NCBI GenBank assembly: GCA_014058105.1
Contig: JACGCM010000933.1
Span: 434,001 to 498,000, forward strand
DNA from: Kingdonia uniflora
Taxonomy: Eukaryota; Streptophyta; Magnoliopsida; Ranunculales; Circaeasteraceae
Direction of reading: 5' to 3'
Length of the DNA stretch: 64,000 nucleotides
Part shown: positions 44,273 to 56,153 of the stretch, piece by piece
Numbering within the stretch: position 1 is the stretch's first letter
Layout: each line of letters starts with the position of its first letter
The notes under the pieces: model-generated
Database searches by the model: none
The model's input: the letters and a program-made list of their open reading frames with translations, nothing else
What the model was told of the DNA's origin: nothing
Made by a program: the position numbers and the translations under genes

Positions 44273-44519
44273 TTCACCACCTCTCAGGGTGGGTCTCGAA
44301 GCCAGGTGGAGAGGCATTCGCTGAGAAAACCGTTTGGCCTAGAAATTTGGGCGGTTTGACTGTTGGCTTTCGGGTAAGTAATAAAATAGGATAATTAAGC
44401 GGTATAGGTAGTTATAGGGTAATAAATGAAGTGAGGCTATAAGTATGGGTTATTGAGTAGGGATACTGTGTAACCTTCTTCTTTGTCATTCTTCTCTCTT
44501 TCCTTTGCCAATCTTCATG
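44273..44519. other. G3 polypurine-side spacer
   Basis: Directly inside the 3' LTR; on the minus strand GAGAGGTGGTGAA precedes the LTR and is a plausible polypurine tract. The rest is the likely leader of the antisense ORF. Confidence 0.5.
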
Positions 44520-44850
44520 GATACTACGCCCAACACATGATATCTAAAGAGGATAGGGTTCGCCCAGGACCGTCGCGTAAGGCGGAAGACCGGTGAACTT
44601 CATATAAAGTTCTTCGAGAATCAGGATCTGGACTGGGACATGCCTGAACTTGTGGAGGTAGAGGCTGGAGAGTTCATCAATGGGGAGCCTTATGCCTATC
44701 TTTAGGACCGACTGAAGTACAATTTTACTACTGCAGATAAGCGCTATCTCTTCTCTCAACTTTGGCCAAATGTCTTGTTTGTGCAGAAGAGGAGATGAAG
44801 GAACAGAGTGCGGTAAGTAGAGATGGACCTTCTAGAAGTAGGGCTACTGT
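44520..44850 (+). pseudogene. G3 short antisense ORF, copy 1
   Basis: Plus-strand frame with RRKTGELHIKFFENQDLDWD, MPELVEVEAGEFINGEPYAY, a stop, then DRLKYNFTTADKRYLFS and a frameshift before a Glu-rich end. It is clearly the same protein as that encoded on the minus strand at 63600-63970 (G4), where the frame is open across the same region. Related to the short ORFs of G1 and G2. Confidence 0.6.
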
Positions 44851-45429
44851 TTGATATGGTGAATATTTGTATCTTTGGATTTTAGAGGCTTTTCCTTTGG
44901 GTGGTTATAGTAATGCATTCTATTTTGTAAATCGGATAATGGAATGGGAGCAATATTTTTAGAAACTTTTTGTGACTGTGTTTGGTTGATATTGTAGACG
45001 AATGCTCTCATAGGCGTGCTTAGCACATGCATGTCATCGAATTGTTAATAGTGGGTAAAAAATGGTGTCGAAGTATAATGATATGATTGAAGGTCGTAGA
45101 CTCTGTTATTAGTTATAACTTGGTGCAAAGAATTGAGGTCGAAGTGTGAAGATGGTCGATCGTTCGATGTTGGAGGTTTACTCGACTATAAGTTCTTAGG
45201 AATGAGGCTTGAATGCAGGTACAGATGAATCAGTTATGTCTAGGATGCTGGAAAGTCATGACTGTTAAATTTTCAAGGTGGGAATTGAAGGTAGCAACTA
45301 AGTCGGCTTGGGAGGAGGGAAAGTTGAAATCATTCTTCAAGTATAAAAGGAACTATGGTGGAGGGGATTTCTTCATCGTTCTTCAATCATTCTCTCTTCA
45401 TCTCTTTTCTTATTTATTCGGATCAGAAT

Positions 45430-45745
45430 GGCTGCAAATGTACCCGTACAAGAGGACCCGGCGGCAGTGAGAGTCAGGTGAATATGTGAGGCCTTATTGG
45501 AGCTTCAACAGAGGTTCGACATTGAAGAATTCAATGATGCAGAGATGCCGGATCTTTTTGATGAGGAACCCGGGGCACCCATCCTTGGCATGCCCTTCGC
45601 ATACTGGTGGAGAATATTACAGATGATGGGGCCATTACCCGGCCATCGGTTGTCTCTTCTTGAGGGCTTTGTGGAGGATATAATGGACCAAGAGGATGTG
45701 GATGCTGTAGCCATGGTTGAAGAGGAGCATCCCGCTGATAATTAG
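45430..45745 (+). pseudogene. G3 short antisense ORF, copy 2
   Basis: Plus-strand 'MAANVPVQEDPAAVRVR', a stop, then ELQQRFDIEEFNDAEMPDLF, DEEPGAPILGMPFAYWWRIL and a Glu/Asp-rich end at 45745. It repeats the plan of copy 1 (E-L-x-x-x-F, D-x-x-M-P-x-L, E-x-G-x-x-x-x-G-x-P-x-A-Y), so the unit has been duplicated in tandem within G3. 44851-45429 between the copies is non-coding. Confidence 0.55.
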
Positions 45746-45979
45746 GGTCCTCTGTCTGTTTGGTGTTTTTGTTGTTGCTTTCTTCTATTCTGCTTCCTTT
45801 CTCTTTTCTTTTGACAAGGCTTGTAATATGTTTTGTCTTTCTAAATGAAATTGGTGTTTGGAAGTACTGTTGCAGTAGTAGTATTGCTCTTCATAGGTAT
45901 TAATTTGAATTGCCGAACTGAAAGTAATAGTATAATCTGAATGCTTGAAGTAGTATCGTGAGCTGTCAAATTAATAATA

Positions 45980-46225
45980 TGACTGTCAAAGTATAGTATT
46001 TGGATTGTCGAAGAAAAAACTTGAATTGTCGAAGTAGAAGGTTGTAGTCTGTCGAAGTAGGAGTATTATCTGTCGAAGCTGAAAAGATTGATCTGTTGGT
46101 GCAAAAGGTTGGGTCTGTAAACATAAATGTTTGAACTGTCGAAATGTATGATTGTAATCTGTCGAAGGGTGAATGTGATCTGTCGAGATAATAGAGGCAT
46201 GAGGTTTTGAATTGACGAATGTGTT
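45980..46225 (+). repeat. Short 'ctgtcgaagta' repeats in G3
   Basis: The word ctgtcgaag(t) recurs at irregular spacings of 20-60 bases, for example near 46026, 46048, 46069, 46136 and 46158. It is a degenerate simple repeat in the spacer between the short and large antisense genes. Confidence 0.6.
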
Positions 46226-46959
46226 GTAGATCGAATGTCGATACATTAAAAACCCAAATTTGAGGCTATCTGTTGATGAGTCTTTGAGACGCGGAGTGGT
46301 TGATTACTCAAATTTGAGGAGTGTGTCGAAGGTTATGTTTGATTTGACATGTCGTATTGACAATCCAGACAGCTGATCTGTCAGGACGGTACGTATGCCT
46401 GTGGCAGTGTACCGAAAAGTAATCATGATATTTGCTCGTATTACAGAAAAAGTTGTGACTTGACTTTTTAGATTTGATTGATTAACTTTGAGTGAGGGTG
46501 AAAGGGTTCGAGAAGCCTTAGTTGTTGCGAGTAAGTTGAAGTGAGTGTGCTGTTCACACGTGAGGGATATGAGGGGTAAATTGCTCAAAACACATTGTAG
46601 CCGAAAAGCCGGGGTAGTGGGGTCGTGGTAATGATAATGGTTAGAAAATTGAGGCGGCTTTGGTTTTTTGAAAAAGTATATAAGTGTGAGAGGAGTAATC
46701 ACTGTACTGTTTACTGTGAAAAATCAAGGAAAGTGAGGAGAAGAGAAAGTACGCCATTAGAACTTGTGAGAAGTTGCTAAAGTTATTTGCGTTGATCTTG
46801 CTATTTCTAGGATAAGACTTCTAACACAGGTATGTCACTTGATTTCTGCCAATTTTTATTTTGTTTTCCCTTTTGAGTCTGTAAGTAGGACATTATGAGT
46901 TTATGGTTTGGAGGTTATCTTCGAAGATAAGGATATTTGATGAATTCGGGTTTCGAACC
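46226..46959. other. G3 spacer / leader of the large antisense gene
   Basis: No coding region supported. A TATA-like 'agtatataag' at 46674 followed by gene sequence from about 46970 could be the antisense promoter. Confidence 0.4.
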
Positions 46960-49282
46960 AATCTGGGATCGTGGGTGTTTCAGAGGGGGCACATGGTTTA
47001 GGATTGAGGTGTCGAGTGTGTAAAAATCTTTTGGAAGGGGGTAGATGGGATATGGGTTATGGGCACGGAATTGTTAATTTTATCGATTTAATTGCGTGCT
47101 TCTTCTTCTGTAGGCTAAAATGCATAACCGTCAAGCCTCGATACGAAGCCAGATAGAGGAAGAGATTGAAGCATTCGAAGCTAGTATTTTTGGTTGTGCC
47201 CCAATGGATGAGGGAAACGACTTAGAAGTGTTAGATGTTATAGCCGAAGCCCTTTGTCTATGGTTCTGCCGGCTGGTGAGGTTCCAATTATGAGATGTCG
47301 AAGGACGATAGTGACTGAGTATAGTGAGGAGAAGGAGGCAGTGTGGGGGGAGAGAGGCGAGGGTGATGTAGGGCCTTCTGGTGGTAGAACAGAAGATGAG
47401 GAGCAGAGTGATGAAAATGGGGACTCGACTGAGTTGGATAGAGTCGAAGGTACCATTTCGGCTAGAGATAAGGTTAGAATAGATCGATTTGCTGCCAAGT
47501 TGGAGCTTTTGAAAGTTGGGGTTCGGCTGAGTATGGCGAGAGTAGGGTTAACTTTTAAATCAGATCCTAGGGAAGGGATACTGGCTTATAGAGGTCAGAT
47601 TCGATTAGGAATAAAACTTCCCCTCCGAAGGCTGGTGAAAGAGGTGTTAAATTTTTGGGAGGTGGCCCCAGTTCAAATGAATGAGAATTTTTATGAGATG
47701 ATGAGGGCTATAGAGGGGAAAAATGCAAAGTTGAGCAGTGAGAGGAGGGATTTAATTATGTAGCTTGATATTATTACCTTCTACTTGAAGAAGGCAAGCC
47801 AGAACCCAGAAACCTACCACATCCAATGTCACCCAGAGAAGCCCTGGTTCTTTGATCTGTGCTTAATGGGTTGAGGGTAGAATAAAGATTTGTTGATAGT
47901 ACAGGGTAACTACAAGAATGTTGTGGGGGATGACCTTTATAAGTGGCATCATAGAGTGTATAATCAGGGTAAGTTTGTTGTTGAAGGATTGTTGTTGATG
48001 TATGTCTTGAATAAGTGGTAATTATACTTGCTGTTTGTTTGCAGGTCTGAAGAATCTGTCGTGGAACAATCCGAGGAACTATAATTATTCTTTGCTCGAA
48101 GCTAGTGAGGATTGGGAAAATTATGTTTTTGACAGTTTTAGAATCATGAGGCAGAGGAGAAAGAAGGCGGATTCCCTGCTTTGAAGAAAAAGAGATGTTA
48201 AGGTATTTCGAAGGGTTTAGCAGAAATATGAGAGAAGGAGTTGCCAAGAAATTTTCTGTATGTTCTGATAATGCGGTAGGGGTCGAAGCAGGCAGCGCCA
48301 GTGCCTGAAGTGGCTGGCGATGCTTTGAGATTGAGGTCGAGGCAAGTGCCAGCAGAGGCTAAGAAAGGGAAGGGTCGGGTTGTTCCCGAAGCTCCAAAGC
48401 TGCAGCAATCGAAGGTTAGTCAGTGTAAAAGGCGTAGGGCGCTGGGGCAAGATGATGCGGCAGATGAGGATGATGAGATGACGGAGGCTGAACGACAGGA
48501 GTAAGCGGTGGCCAAACAGGCTTCGATGGTCGAGCTCTGCGAGGATGACCCAGACGAGGCTTCGAAGGAAATATAGAGGAGTATGTTTCAAGTAACTATC
48601 TATGAATTTCTTTTGTGAGATTCTGAGATTTTGTTTAAGTTCTTCGAGTTTTAAGGGGTACTGACTGCTCGAATGTTCTAGCAGATGGAGGTTTGGGTAC
48701 AATCGTACAGCAAGGCAATAAAGTCAGTAAAGGGGAAATTGCGACAAGCAGTAGAGAGTTTGGATCTTTCTCGGGGAGCTGAGGCGTCATTGCTGTCTAA
48801 AGTCATGAAGTTGAAGCGAGATATGGCAGAGATTACTGGCTCGTTTGATGAGAGGCTCGAGCTTCAGCGGTCAAGGCAAGAGCAGGAGTGGTCGACAAAG
48901 CTTGCGGCGAAAGAGAGGGAGGAGGCAGAACATAAGGTGACCTGCCAGCGGTAGTTTTGTAATGAATGTAAGGTGACTGTCAGGTTGAAAACGTTTGCAG
49001 GAGATAAGGGGTATACCCCGATACTCTTGAGCCTTTCCCTATTCCCCTGAACTTGTCGATTGAGATGATTTGCAGACGAAGGAAAGAGAGGCAGATGTTG
49101 TTGACGGAGCAGATGGAGGTAGTGGGGGTGGTGTGGAGGCTCCTGTAATTGAAGTAATCGGTGCTGGAACTGTGGACGATGTGGTTGTCGATGGTGCGAT
49201 ATCGAAGCCTTTGACTGAAGGTGCTGAGGGTGCTGGCGCTGGGGGATTTATGGAGGAGGAAGGTGTAATCTCGCCGATATAA
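46960..49282 (+). pseudogene. G3 large antisense gene (coiled-coil 'plant transposon protein' type)
   Basis: Plus-strand blocks: 47254-47763 (EGTISARDKVRIDRFAAKLE, then 'LAYRGQIRLGIKLPLRRLVK', 'APVQMNENFYEMMRAIEGK'), a stop at 47761, then 'YHIQCHPEKPWFFDLCL' and 'NKDLLIVQGNYKNVVGDDLY'. An intron lies at 47969-48044 (GTAAG...TGCAG), followed by LKNLSWNNPRNYNYSLLEAS, a basic linker (48301-48504), a coiled coil (48685-48954) and an acidic/Gly-rich end (49070-49282). The first block is homologous to the G1 minus-strand block 'LPLTNLAKEIMNAIRACPVQ'. The intron falls at the same place as in G2. Confidence 0.65.
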
Positions 49283-49703
49283 GGTATTTAGTATTGGGGT
49301 TCCATGCTTTCCTCTTCTGATTTGTTGTTGAGTTGCAATATTTTTGAACCATATTTATTTTTTTGCGTTGGTCTTTGAACTTGGTATGTCTTTGTACTGT
49401 TGTACTAACTGATGGTAGTTATCTGTGGAACTTCTGAAGTTGATTCTGAACTGCTTTTGTATTGATGCCTAGTTTTATGACTGACTTTGTTGTCTTGTTT
49501 TTGCCTTGCTTTATTTTGGGTTGTTAAAATATCGATGCGTATTCTGTTAACTTGACTTGTGTTTGAACTTTTGATGACTGAACTTGAGTCATAATGCAAC
49601 TGTCTATCTGATGTATGATACTTTGAATCTTTTGTGCACTTAGTAGTATTGTAGATATACTTGCACAATGGTATCTGTATGTACTGTTTCTGTCGAATGC
49701 TAG
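49283..49703. other. G3 spacer between antisense gene and tandem array
   Basis: T-rich, probably the 3' untranslated region of the antisense gene. No coding sequence seen on either strand. Confidence 0.45.
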
Positions 49704-50345
49704 TAGAGTGATCGGACCCCGAAGAACTTTGAAGATGTTGTGATATCATTTTTCGGAAATTGAAGGATCTGCTGAACATTGAAGGCCAAAGCTACAGTGA
49801 TGTAAAATGTGTTCACCCCCAACACATTCCTGAGGGTCCGACCTTTCAACCAATCGCGCCCCTCGAGTTTGCTCGAATGTTGGAAACTTGAAAATTCTAA
49901 GGTCGCCCCCAAGTATCAGCCAGGGCGATGGTGGACATGATGCCCAAGATAAACCAAGGAATCGACTGGACTTCGACGGTTTCGGAGCATGATCGAAGTA
50001 TAACTGTTTTCCCTCAAAGCATTCTCGAGGGTCCGGTCTTTCGACCATCCTTGCCCCTCGAGTTTGCTCAAAATTAGAAGCTTGAAAATTCCAAGGTCAC
50101 CCCCAAGTATCAGTCGGGGCGAGGGTGGACATGATACCCAGGATAAACCAAGGAATCGACTGAACTTCGACAATTTTGGAGCCTGATCGAAGCATAACTG
50201 TTCGCCCCCAATACATTCTCGAGGGTCCAGTCTTTCGACCATCCTTGCCCCTCGAGTTTGCTCAAAATTAGGAGATTGAAAAACCTCAAGGTCGCTCCTA
50301 AGTATCAGTCGGGTCGAAGGGTTGACATGATACATAAGTTAAACC
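49704..50345 (-). repeat. G3 tandem repeat array, 194-196-bp unit, about 3.3 copies
   Basis: The words 'aaggtcgcccccaagtatca' at 49899, 50093 and 50289, and 'gagggtccggtctttcgacc' in between, mark the units. Minus-strand frames across the array are partly open (for example 50335-49916), probably because the units are recent and a multiple near three, not because they encode a protein. Confidence 0.85.
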
Positions 50346-51460
50346 AAGAAATTCACTAAAAAGAGGAGATGAAGTATGGGTCGAAAAGTTGTTTATTGAT
50401 AATTCTGTGTTACATCAGCTGTGCAAGGTTGAGGCCGTGGCCTGTTATAGGAGACCAGTTGTATTGTGTTCCATGGGTTTGGTAAAGACTCTTCGTCTTC
50501 TGTCATAAGATAGTAGGAACCCTTGTCAGTTTTATCATACACGACATAAGGTCCTTCCCTGGATTCGGCTAGCTTTCTGGCATTTTGTGGTTTCGAGGAT
50601 TCATTAACACGTTGAAGTACTAGATCTCTGATGTTAAAACTTCATGGTGGAACTCTTTTGTTATAGGATTTCTGACGTGATGCGTGGTAGCGTCCAAGGT
50701 TGGCGATGACTCGGTCTTTGGTTTCGTCGATCCATAACATGTTACATGCGAATTCAAACTCATTGTCTTGGTCTGGGAGGTTAAGGTATTGTGTAGGTAC
50801 TTCAAATTGAGTAGGGAGCACAGCTTCGGTACCATATGCTAGGAGGAAAGGGGTACAGCCTGTAGATTTTCTTGATGTTGCTCGATAGGCCCAGAGGACA
50901 TGTTGTAACTCTTGAACCCATCTACCTTTCTTTTCATCAACTCTTTTTTTAAGACCGTCGATGATAGTATTGTTTATTGCTTCGACTTAACCGTTGCCTT
51001 GGGGATAGTAGGGTGTTGAGGGTGAGAGGATGATGTTGTGTTTTATGAGAAAGTTTTTGACTTTGCTTTTGACGAACTGGGGACCGCTGTCACATCGAAT
51101 CATATAGGGGCAGCTGAAGCGTGTGATGATGTTTTCCCATAGAAATTAAATAACTTCTTCTTCTCTGGTTTGGCAGAAAGGTACAGCTTCGACCAATTTA
51201 GTGAAATAATTTATTGTAACAAGGACATTTTCTATGCTACCCGGGGCTTTAGGGAAGAAGCCGATGAGATCGATATCCCATCTTTTGAATGGCCAGGAGA
51301 CTTGACTGAAATGGTGGTCTTGTGAAGGGAAATGAATGTCATGCGCGTGACGTTGGCATTTGTCACAGTGTTTGGCATATTCTTCTGCTTGATTTTTCAT
51401 ATTCGGCCAAAATAATCCTTGAGAGACTGCTTTTAGGGCCATAGAACACCAACAGTGTTA
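50346..51460 (-). pseudogene. G3 integrase
   Basis: Minus-strand 'FWPNMKNQAEEYAKHCDKCQ' with RHAHDIH (zinc-binding H-H-C-C type end), then 'WPFKRWDIDLIGFFPKAPGS' (first Asp), 'MIRCDSGPQFVKS' (second Asp), 'TPYYPQGNG', 'VEAINNTIIDGLKKRV' (Glu in the third position) and 'VLWAYRATSRKSTGCTPFLL'. The end ('GRYHASRQKSYNKRV') matches G1 and G2. Stops near 51149, 50988 and 50670 interrupt it. Confidence 0.85.
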
Positions 51461-52200
51461 GCGCCGCAGGTTCCTTCATGAAGTTCAGTTAAGATTGCAG
51501 AAACTTCAGCTTGGGATATACATCGAAGGAGGACGCCATTGAGGGATTTGCGATGTAATTCATTTTTGTGGATAATATATCTGCGGCAATTTTCTAACAG
51601 TGATCTTCTGGCTTTGGGATCCTCTTGGATGGTGGCATTATTGAGGTAATGGAGGAATGGTGTTCACCAGTCGTCTAGATCGAGACTCTCGCCCCCATTA
51701 CTGATGGTATTGACTTCCATCTGGTCGATACTTGGGCGTTCGAGTACTTTGATTTGAAAGGTTCGGGATTCTGACTGTCCGAGCATGGCTGCAATATAGG
51801 CGAGGGCATCTGGATGTCAGTTTTCTCCTCGAGGGCAATGAGTGATAATAGACTTTTCAAGAAAACGATCCATGCGCTGTCTAATGAGAAGAACATAGTC
51901 AGCCATACAACCATTGGCTTGATTTTCTCTTGTATGATGTCTCTGAACAAGTTGGGAATCTCTGAAGACGGCAAGTTTGGGAATACCGAGGTCGAGGGTG
52001 AGGTCGAGGCGTGGATCAAGGCTTCGTATTCTGCTTCATTATTGGAACATTCGAAGGTAAGTTTGACAGTTTCTCTATTCGATCATTAGTGGGTGTGACC
52101 AAGACAATATCAATTCCTGAGCCATTAGGTCTAGCGAATCCATCTATGAAAAAGCGCCAGCCAGTGTTAGGATTACAGGGGTCTGTTGGTTTGGGTTGGT
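51461..52200 (-). pseudogene. G3 second RNase H (archaeal type) and linker
   Basis: WRFFIDGFARPNGSGIDIVL followed by TPTNDRIEKLSNL (about 52180-52070, minus), then a shift and a decayed remainder with HPDALAYIAAMLGQSESRTF. The segment is positionally and by sequence the counterpart of G1 25960-26410 and identifies the element as Tat type. Confidence 0.7.
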
Positions 52201-53740
52201 CTTCTATTAAGTCATTTTCATGTTCTTCCCTATCGACATCTTCGACCAGGAAGTATGCGTGGAAGTCTGCTACTGCTTGGCCTTTCTGGGATATTTGCTT
52301 CTCGAATGTAATGTCATGTTCACCAAGGAACACAGACCACTGTTGTACTCTTCTGGACTTCCCTTTTTTACTGAGTACTTCTCGAAGGAGGTAACTTGTT
52401 ATAACACGGATGAGGTGGGTCTGGAAGTATGGTTTGAGTTTGTAGGCTGAATAGACAAGGGTGAGGAATAAACGCTCAAGCTTCGAATATCGGGTTTCTG
52501 CGGGTGTGAGTGTTTTGTTCCTGAAATATACAGGTTTCTCGACGTTGGAATCGAGTCGAATAAACACTAAACTGATAGAAGTGCCTGTAACAGCGAGGTA
52601 TAAAGAGAGTCTATCGCCTACGATAGGGGTACGGATAATGGGTGGTCGGCCAAGGTAAGTTTTGAGTCCAAGGAAGGCATGTTCACACTCGGGTGTCCAG
52701 TTTATCTCAGGGTTGTTCTTCTTTTTTACTTTATGGATGCCTTGGTCGCGTAAGAGGGAAAAGAGCCAAGAACATCTATCTGAGGACTTGGAAATGAAAC
52801 GGTTGAGGGCTGTTATCTTGCTAGTAACTTTCTGGACGTTTTTTTTGGTTCGGGGCGAAGGCATATCGATGAGGGCTTGAATATGGGTGAGATCAATCTT
52901 GATACCTCGTCTACTGATAAGGTGGCCCAAAAATTTTCTAGACAAAATGCCAAATTGGCATTTGCCCAGGTTGAGTTTTATGTTATACGTGCGAAGTATC
53001 GAAAAGACTTCGGCTAGGTCTTGTATGTGGGTCTGTTTTTGAAGGCTTTTGCATAGCATGTCGTCCATGTAAACTTCGACTGACTTGCCAAGCAAGGGTT
53101 TAAACATGGTTATGACAAGGCGTTGGTAAGTGGCTCCCGCATTTTTAAGGCCGAAGGGCATAACATTGAAACGATAAAAACCTTGTTCAGTGATAAAGGA
53201 AGTTTAAAGTTGATCTTCGGGTAGGAGGGGTACCTGATTGTAACCCGAAGCCGCGTCCATCATTAATAGGCGCTCATGTCCGGCAGTTGCATCGAGGAGT
53301 GCTGAAATGATCGGGAGGGGGAAGCTGTCCTTCGGTGTGTGCTTATTGAGATCTGTAAAGTCGACGCAGATTCTAATCTTGCCATTCTTCTTGGAAACTG
53401 CCACAATTTTTGATATCCAGTCAGCGTACTTCACTTCTCTGATAAAACTTGTAGCTATGAGATTGTCCACTTTAAGGTTTATTACTTCTCGAAGTCATAG
53501 AGCCAGGTTACGCTTCTTTTGTTTGACTGCTGAGGAATGGAGAATGAGGTCGATACGATGGCATACCAGGCTGGGGTCGACACCAGGCATCTCCTGGAAT
53601 TTCTAAGCAAAGACATCTTTGTTTGCTCGAAGGAATCTGTGAGCTCGAGGCGTTCTGCCTCATCAAGAAAAGTTTTGATGAATGTACCTCGACCAGGACC
53701 GTTAAGTTTGATATATTCAGTTGGTTCAATGGGTGAAGTG
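52200..53740 (-). pseudogene. G3 reverse transcriptase and RNase H
   Basis: Two open blocks on the minus strand, 53470-53204 and 53161-52016, cover most of RT and RNase H. Visible motifs are 'WISKIVAVSKKNGKIRICVD' with FTDLNKHTPKDSFPLP, 'LLMMDAASGYNQVPL', MPFGLKNAGATYQRLV, the catalytic VYMDDMLCKS, 'FLGHLISRRGIKIDLTHIQA' and 'LTPAETRYSKLERLFLTLVY'. A stop after 'LPEDQL' near 53202 separates the blocks. This is the best preserved pol in the window. Confidence 0.85.
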
Positions 53741-53865
53741 GTATCTGTCGAAGGTGTGGGGATGGAACGATATAGTGATTGCTATGGGTGGCTTACGAGT
53801 TTTTAGGTCTGATCGATCTCTGGGTGCTCGCATGAACGAGTGAGGCATTAGGAGCCTTTCAAGTT

Positions 53866-54207
53866 CTAAGTACCTCCGGGAGTGGTAAAACGAAGGGTTT
53901 GGTGGTAGGTCGAAGATATGGTATGTATGGCGTGGAGCCAGTCACGCCCGAGGATACCGAGGTATTCTAATTTCTTGTCGATTATAAGGAAGCTGGTTTG
54001 AAGGTTAAGAGGGCCTGTGGTGACTGGTAAGCTGATTCGACCAATAGCAACTTTTATGGCCCCATTGAAGCTTTTTAACTCGACATTGGCAGGGGTTATG
54101 AGGTCAGTTTTCTTCATGGTTTTGACAGTTGGGAGAAAAAGGACATTAGCTGCGCTCCTTGTGTCTATGAGCATTGTGTGGAGGATGAGGTTTTCGATCT
54201 TAATCAT
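53866..54207 (-). pseudogene. G3 aspartic protease
   Basis: Minus-strand frame with LHTMLIDTRSAANVLFLPTV and later 'LNLQTSFLIIDKKLEYLGIL' with GRDWLHAIH. It matches the retropepsin region of Tat elements, where the first motif is normally L-I-D-T-G-S-S. Here Gly is Arg (D-T-R-S), which would be expected to abolish activity. Confidence 0.75.
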
Positions 54208-54239
54208 AATGACTTGTGGATCGGAATGGGGAAAATGGG

Positions 54240-56140
54240 CGTGAGATGTATCACAGTTGATGAATGAAATGCCTTTGAGCCGAGGACGAGGGATTGATTA
54301 TGGCAGGAGGGTGGGAAGTTTCTTCGGATAGGTGAGTTTACAACATTCTTCGACGCGCTTACGTTTACTTTTGGAACGGCCGCTGTCGATGTTGTTGACT
54401 TCAATAAAGCATGATCTGTTGATATGGACCACAGCCGGGTCAACAGTAGGGGTGGATTGAGTTTGGAGGTAAGACCCATCAAGGTACCTGGAAAGGTTGG
54501 TAATATACTAGTTTAGACGACCTGCTTTGAGGATAACTTCGAGAGAGCGCTGGAGGGCAAAGTATTTGTTGGTATGGTGGCAGTTACATTTATGATTGGC
54601 GCAATAAGATTTTTTTGCTCTGACTTTGATAGGGAAAGGGATACGCCAAATGGGGTCTACCTGAATATGTGGTAAAAATGTGTTGAGAGGGGCAGTGAGT
54701 GTGGGTAATAATGGCTTTGGCTGCTTCTTGTGGGCTTCAGCGCTGTTATCGATGTTAGGGCGCTTGAAGCTCTCCGTCTCCTATAAAACGGGAGCGATCA
54801 GATTTGTTGGTGTAGAAGGTAGGTTTTGCTGAGGTTTGTTGGTAGCTGGGGTCGAAGGCTGGCTCGGTTTATGGGACTCGCGGAGGCGCTTGAGGTCAAT
54901 ATACCCGTTGACCTTTGAGAGCATCTCTTCAAGTATTTGAGGTTTGTGGAGAACTAGGTGTTCTTTTACTCGACCGTGGTCAGGCTGGGCATTCTAGTAT
55001 GCGAGTATAGCATTCGTGCAGTCAAGGTTCTCAATTTTCTGCGATTCATCGAGGAATCTTTTGGTGAAGGTTTTGAGTATCTCGCTGTTGGATTTTCTAA
55101 AATTGAGCAGGGGGTCAACTTAAACTTCTATGTCCTTATTGAAAGCAAACTGGGCGAGGAAAAGCCGTGATAGTTACTCAAAGCTTTGCATCGGGCCATT
55201 TGGGAGGTTATAATACCATCAAAGGGGATTGTTAGTAACGCTGGTAGGAAAAAGGCAACATAACAAGTAGTCAACCATTGAATAAAGGCTTAGAGCATTT
55301 TAGAATTCGAGAATGTGTGAATGGGGGTCTGTATTGTGGTATTTGCTGAGTTTGGGGGCACGAAAACTAGGGGGTATCTCGATAGTAAGAATTTTTGGGC
55401 AAATAGGGTTATTTAGTCAATTCCAAGAGTTGGGTTTCGGGCTCGCACTGACCCGAATGGCAGGTTGTACCTTGAGGTCGAAGTCCTGCTGCGCAGCATA
55501 AGCGGGTTAAAGGGGGGATCGAGGGTTTCGAGGATGGTGAATTTAAGTGGGTGAAATGTGTTCAGCTTTGCGTTCCCCGAGACGTTCTCGGGCAGGGCGG
55601 CGTATGGGGTGTCTAGAGGATCAGAGGGTTAAGTCAGAAGAGTTTTCTGTAGGGTGAATGCCGAGGTGGATAGTGCTGGTAGGAGGAATAGTGTAGGGAG
55701 CACCTTCGGCTTGGATACGGCCCTGGGCTATTCCAAGAGCGGGTAGGGGTCCCAGACGGGTGCGGGCAGACATGCGTAACAAATCTGGTACTTGGGATGG
55801 ACGAGCAGGTTCCAGAGGCTGTAGTCTCTGTAGTTCTAGAGTGGTATTGCGTAATTCGTCGATTGCCCAGTTCTGTCTGATCTCATAGTCCAGACGACGG
55901 TTCCGTTTAGTTTCCAGCTCCAGGCAGTGGTTTTCACGCTCTTGGTTAAGTTGTGCATGGTGGCGCTCCTCAGCTTAAGTGACTTGTTGAGATAGTAAGG
56001 CTATTTGGGTGGCCACTCTGTCGATGGAGATGCCAGCATGGTTTAACTGGAGCAGAGGGTGGGTGCCATTAAGAAGAATCTGTGGAAGTTGAAAACAAAG
56101 GGAGGGAAAAAGAAAAGGAGTTTGGTAGGGTGGGAAGCAC
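54240..56140 (-). pseudogene. G3 gag
   Basis: Minus-strand, frames with stops: an N-terminal coiled segment near 55950 (EERHHAQLNQERENHCLELE), a capsid-like part near 55330-55000 with 'WYYNLPNGPMQSFE', 'LSRLFLAQFAFNKD', LLNFRKSNSEILKTFTKRFL and 'VKEHLVLHKP', and a Cys/His cluster CANHKCNCHHTNKYFALQ near 54590. G2 has the corresponding capsid (about 61350-60800). Confidence 0.7.
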
Positions 56141-56153
56141 AAACAACTCCAAT

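Noticed and set aside
47254..47763. The 169-codon plus-strand frame as an independent host gene
   Set aside because: It is homologous to blocks inside G1 (minus strand) and lies between G3 LTRs, so it belongs to the antisense module of the retroelement.
49746..50335. Open minus-strand frames of 100-139 codons as a new protein
   Set aside because: They coincide with the 195-bp tandem array. The repeated 'P-R-E-C' type translations follow from the repeat unit and have no support as a gene.
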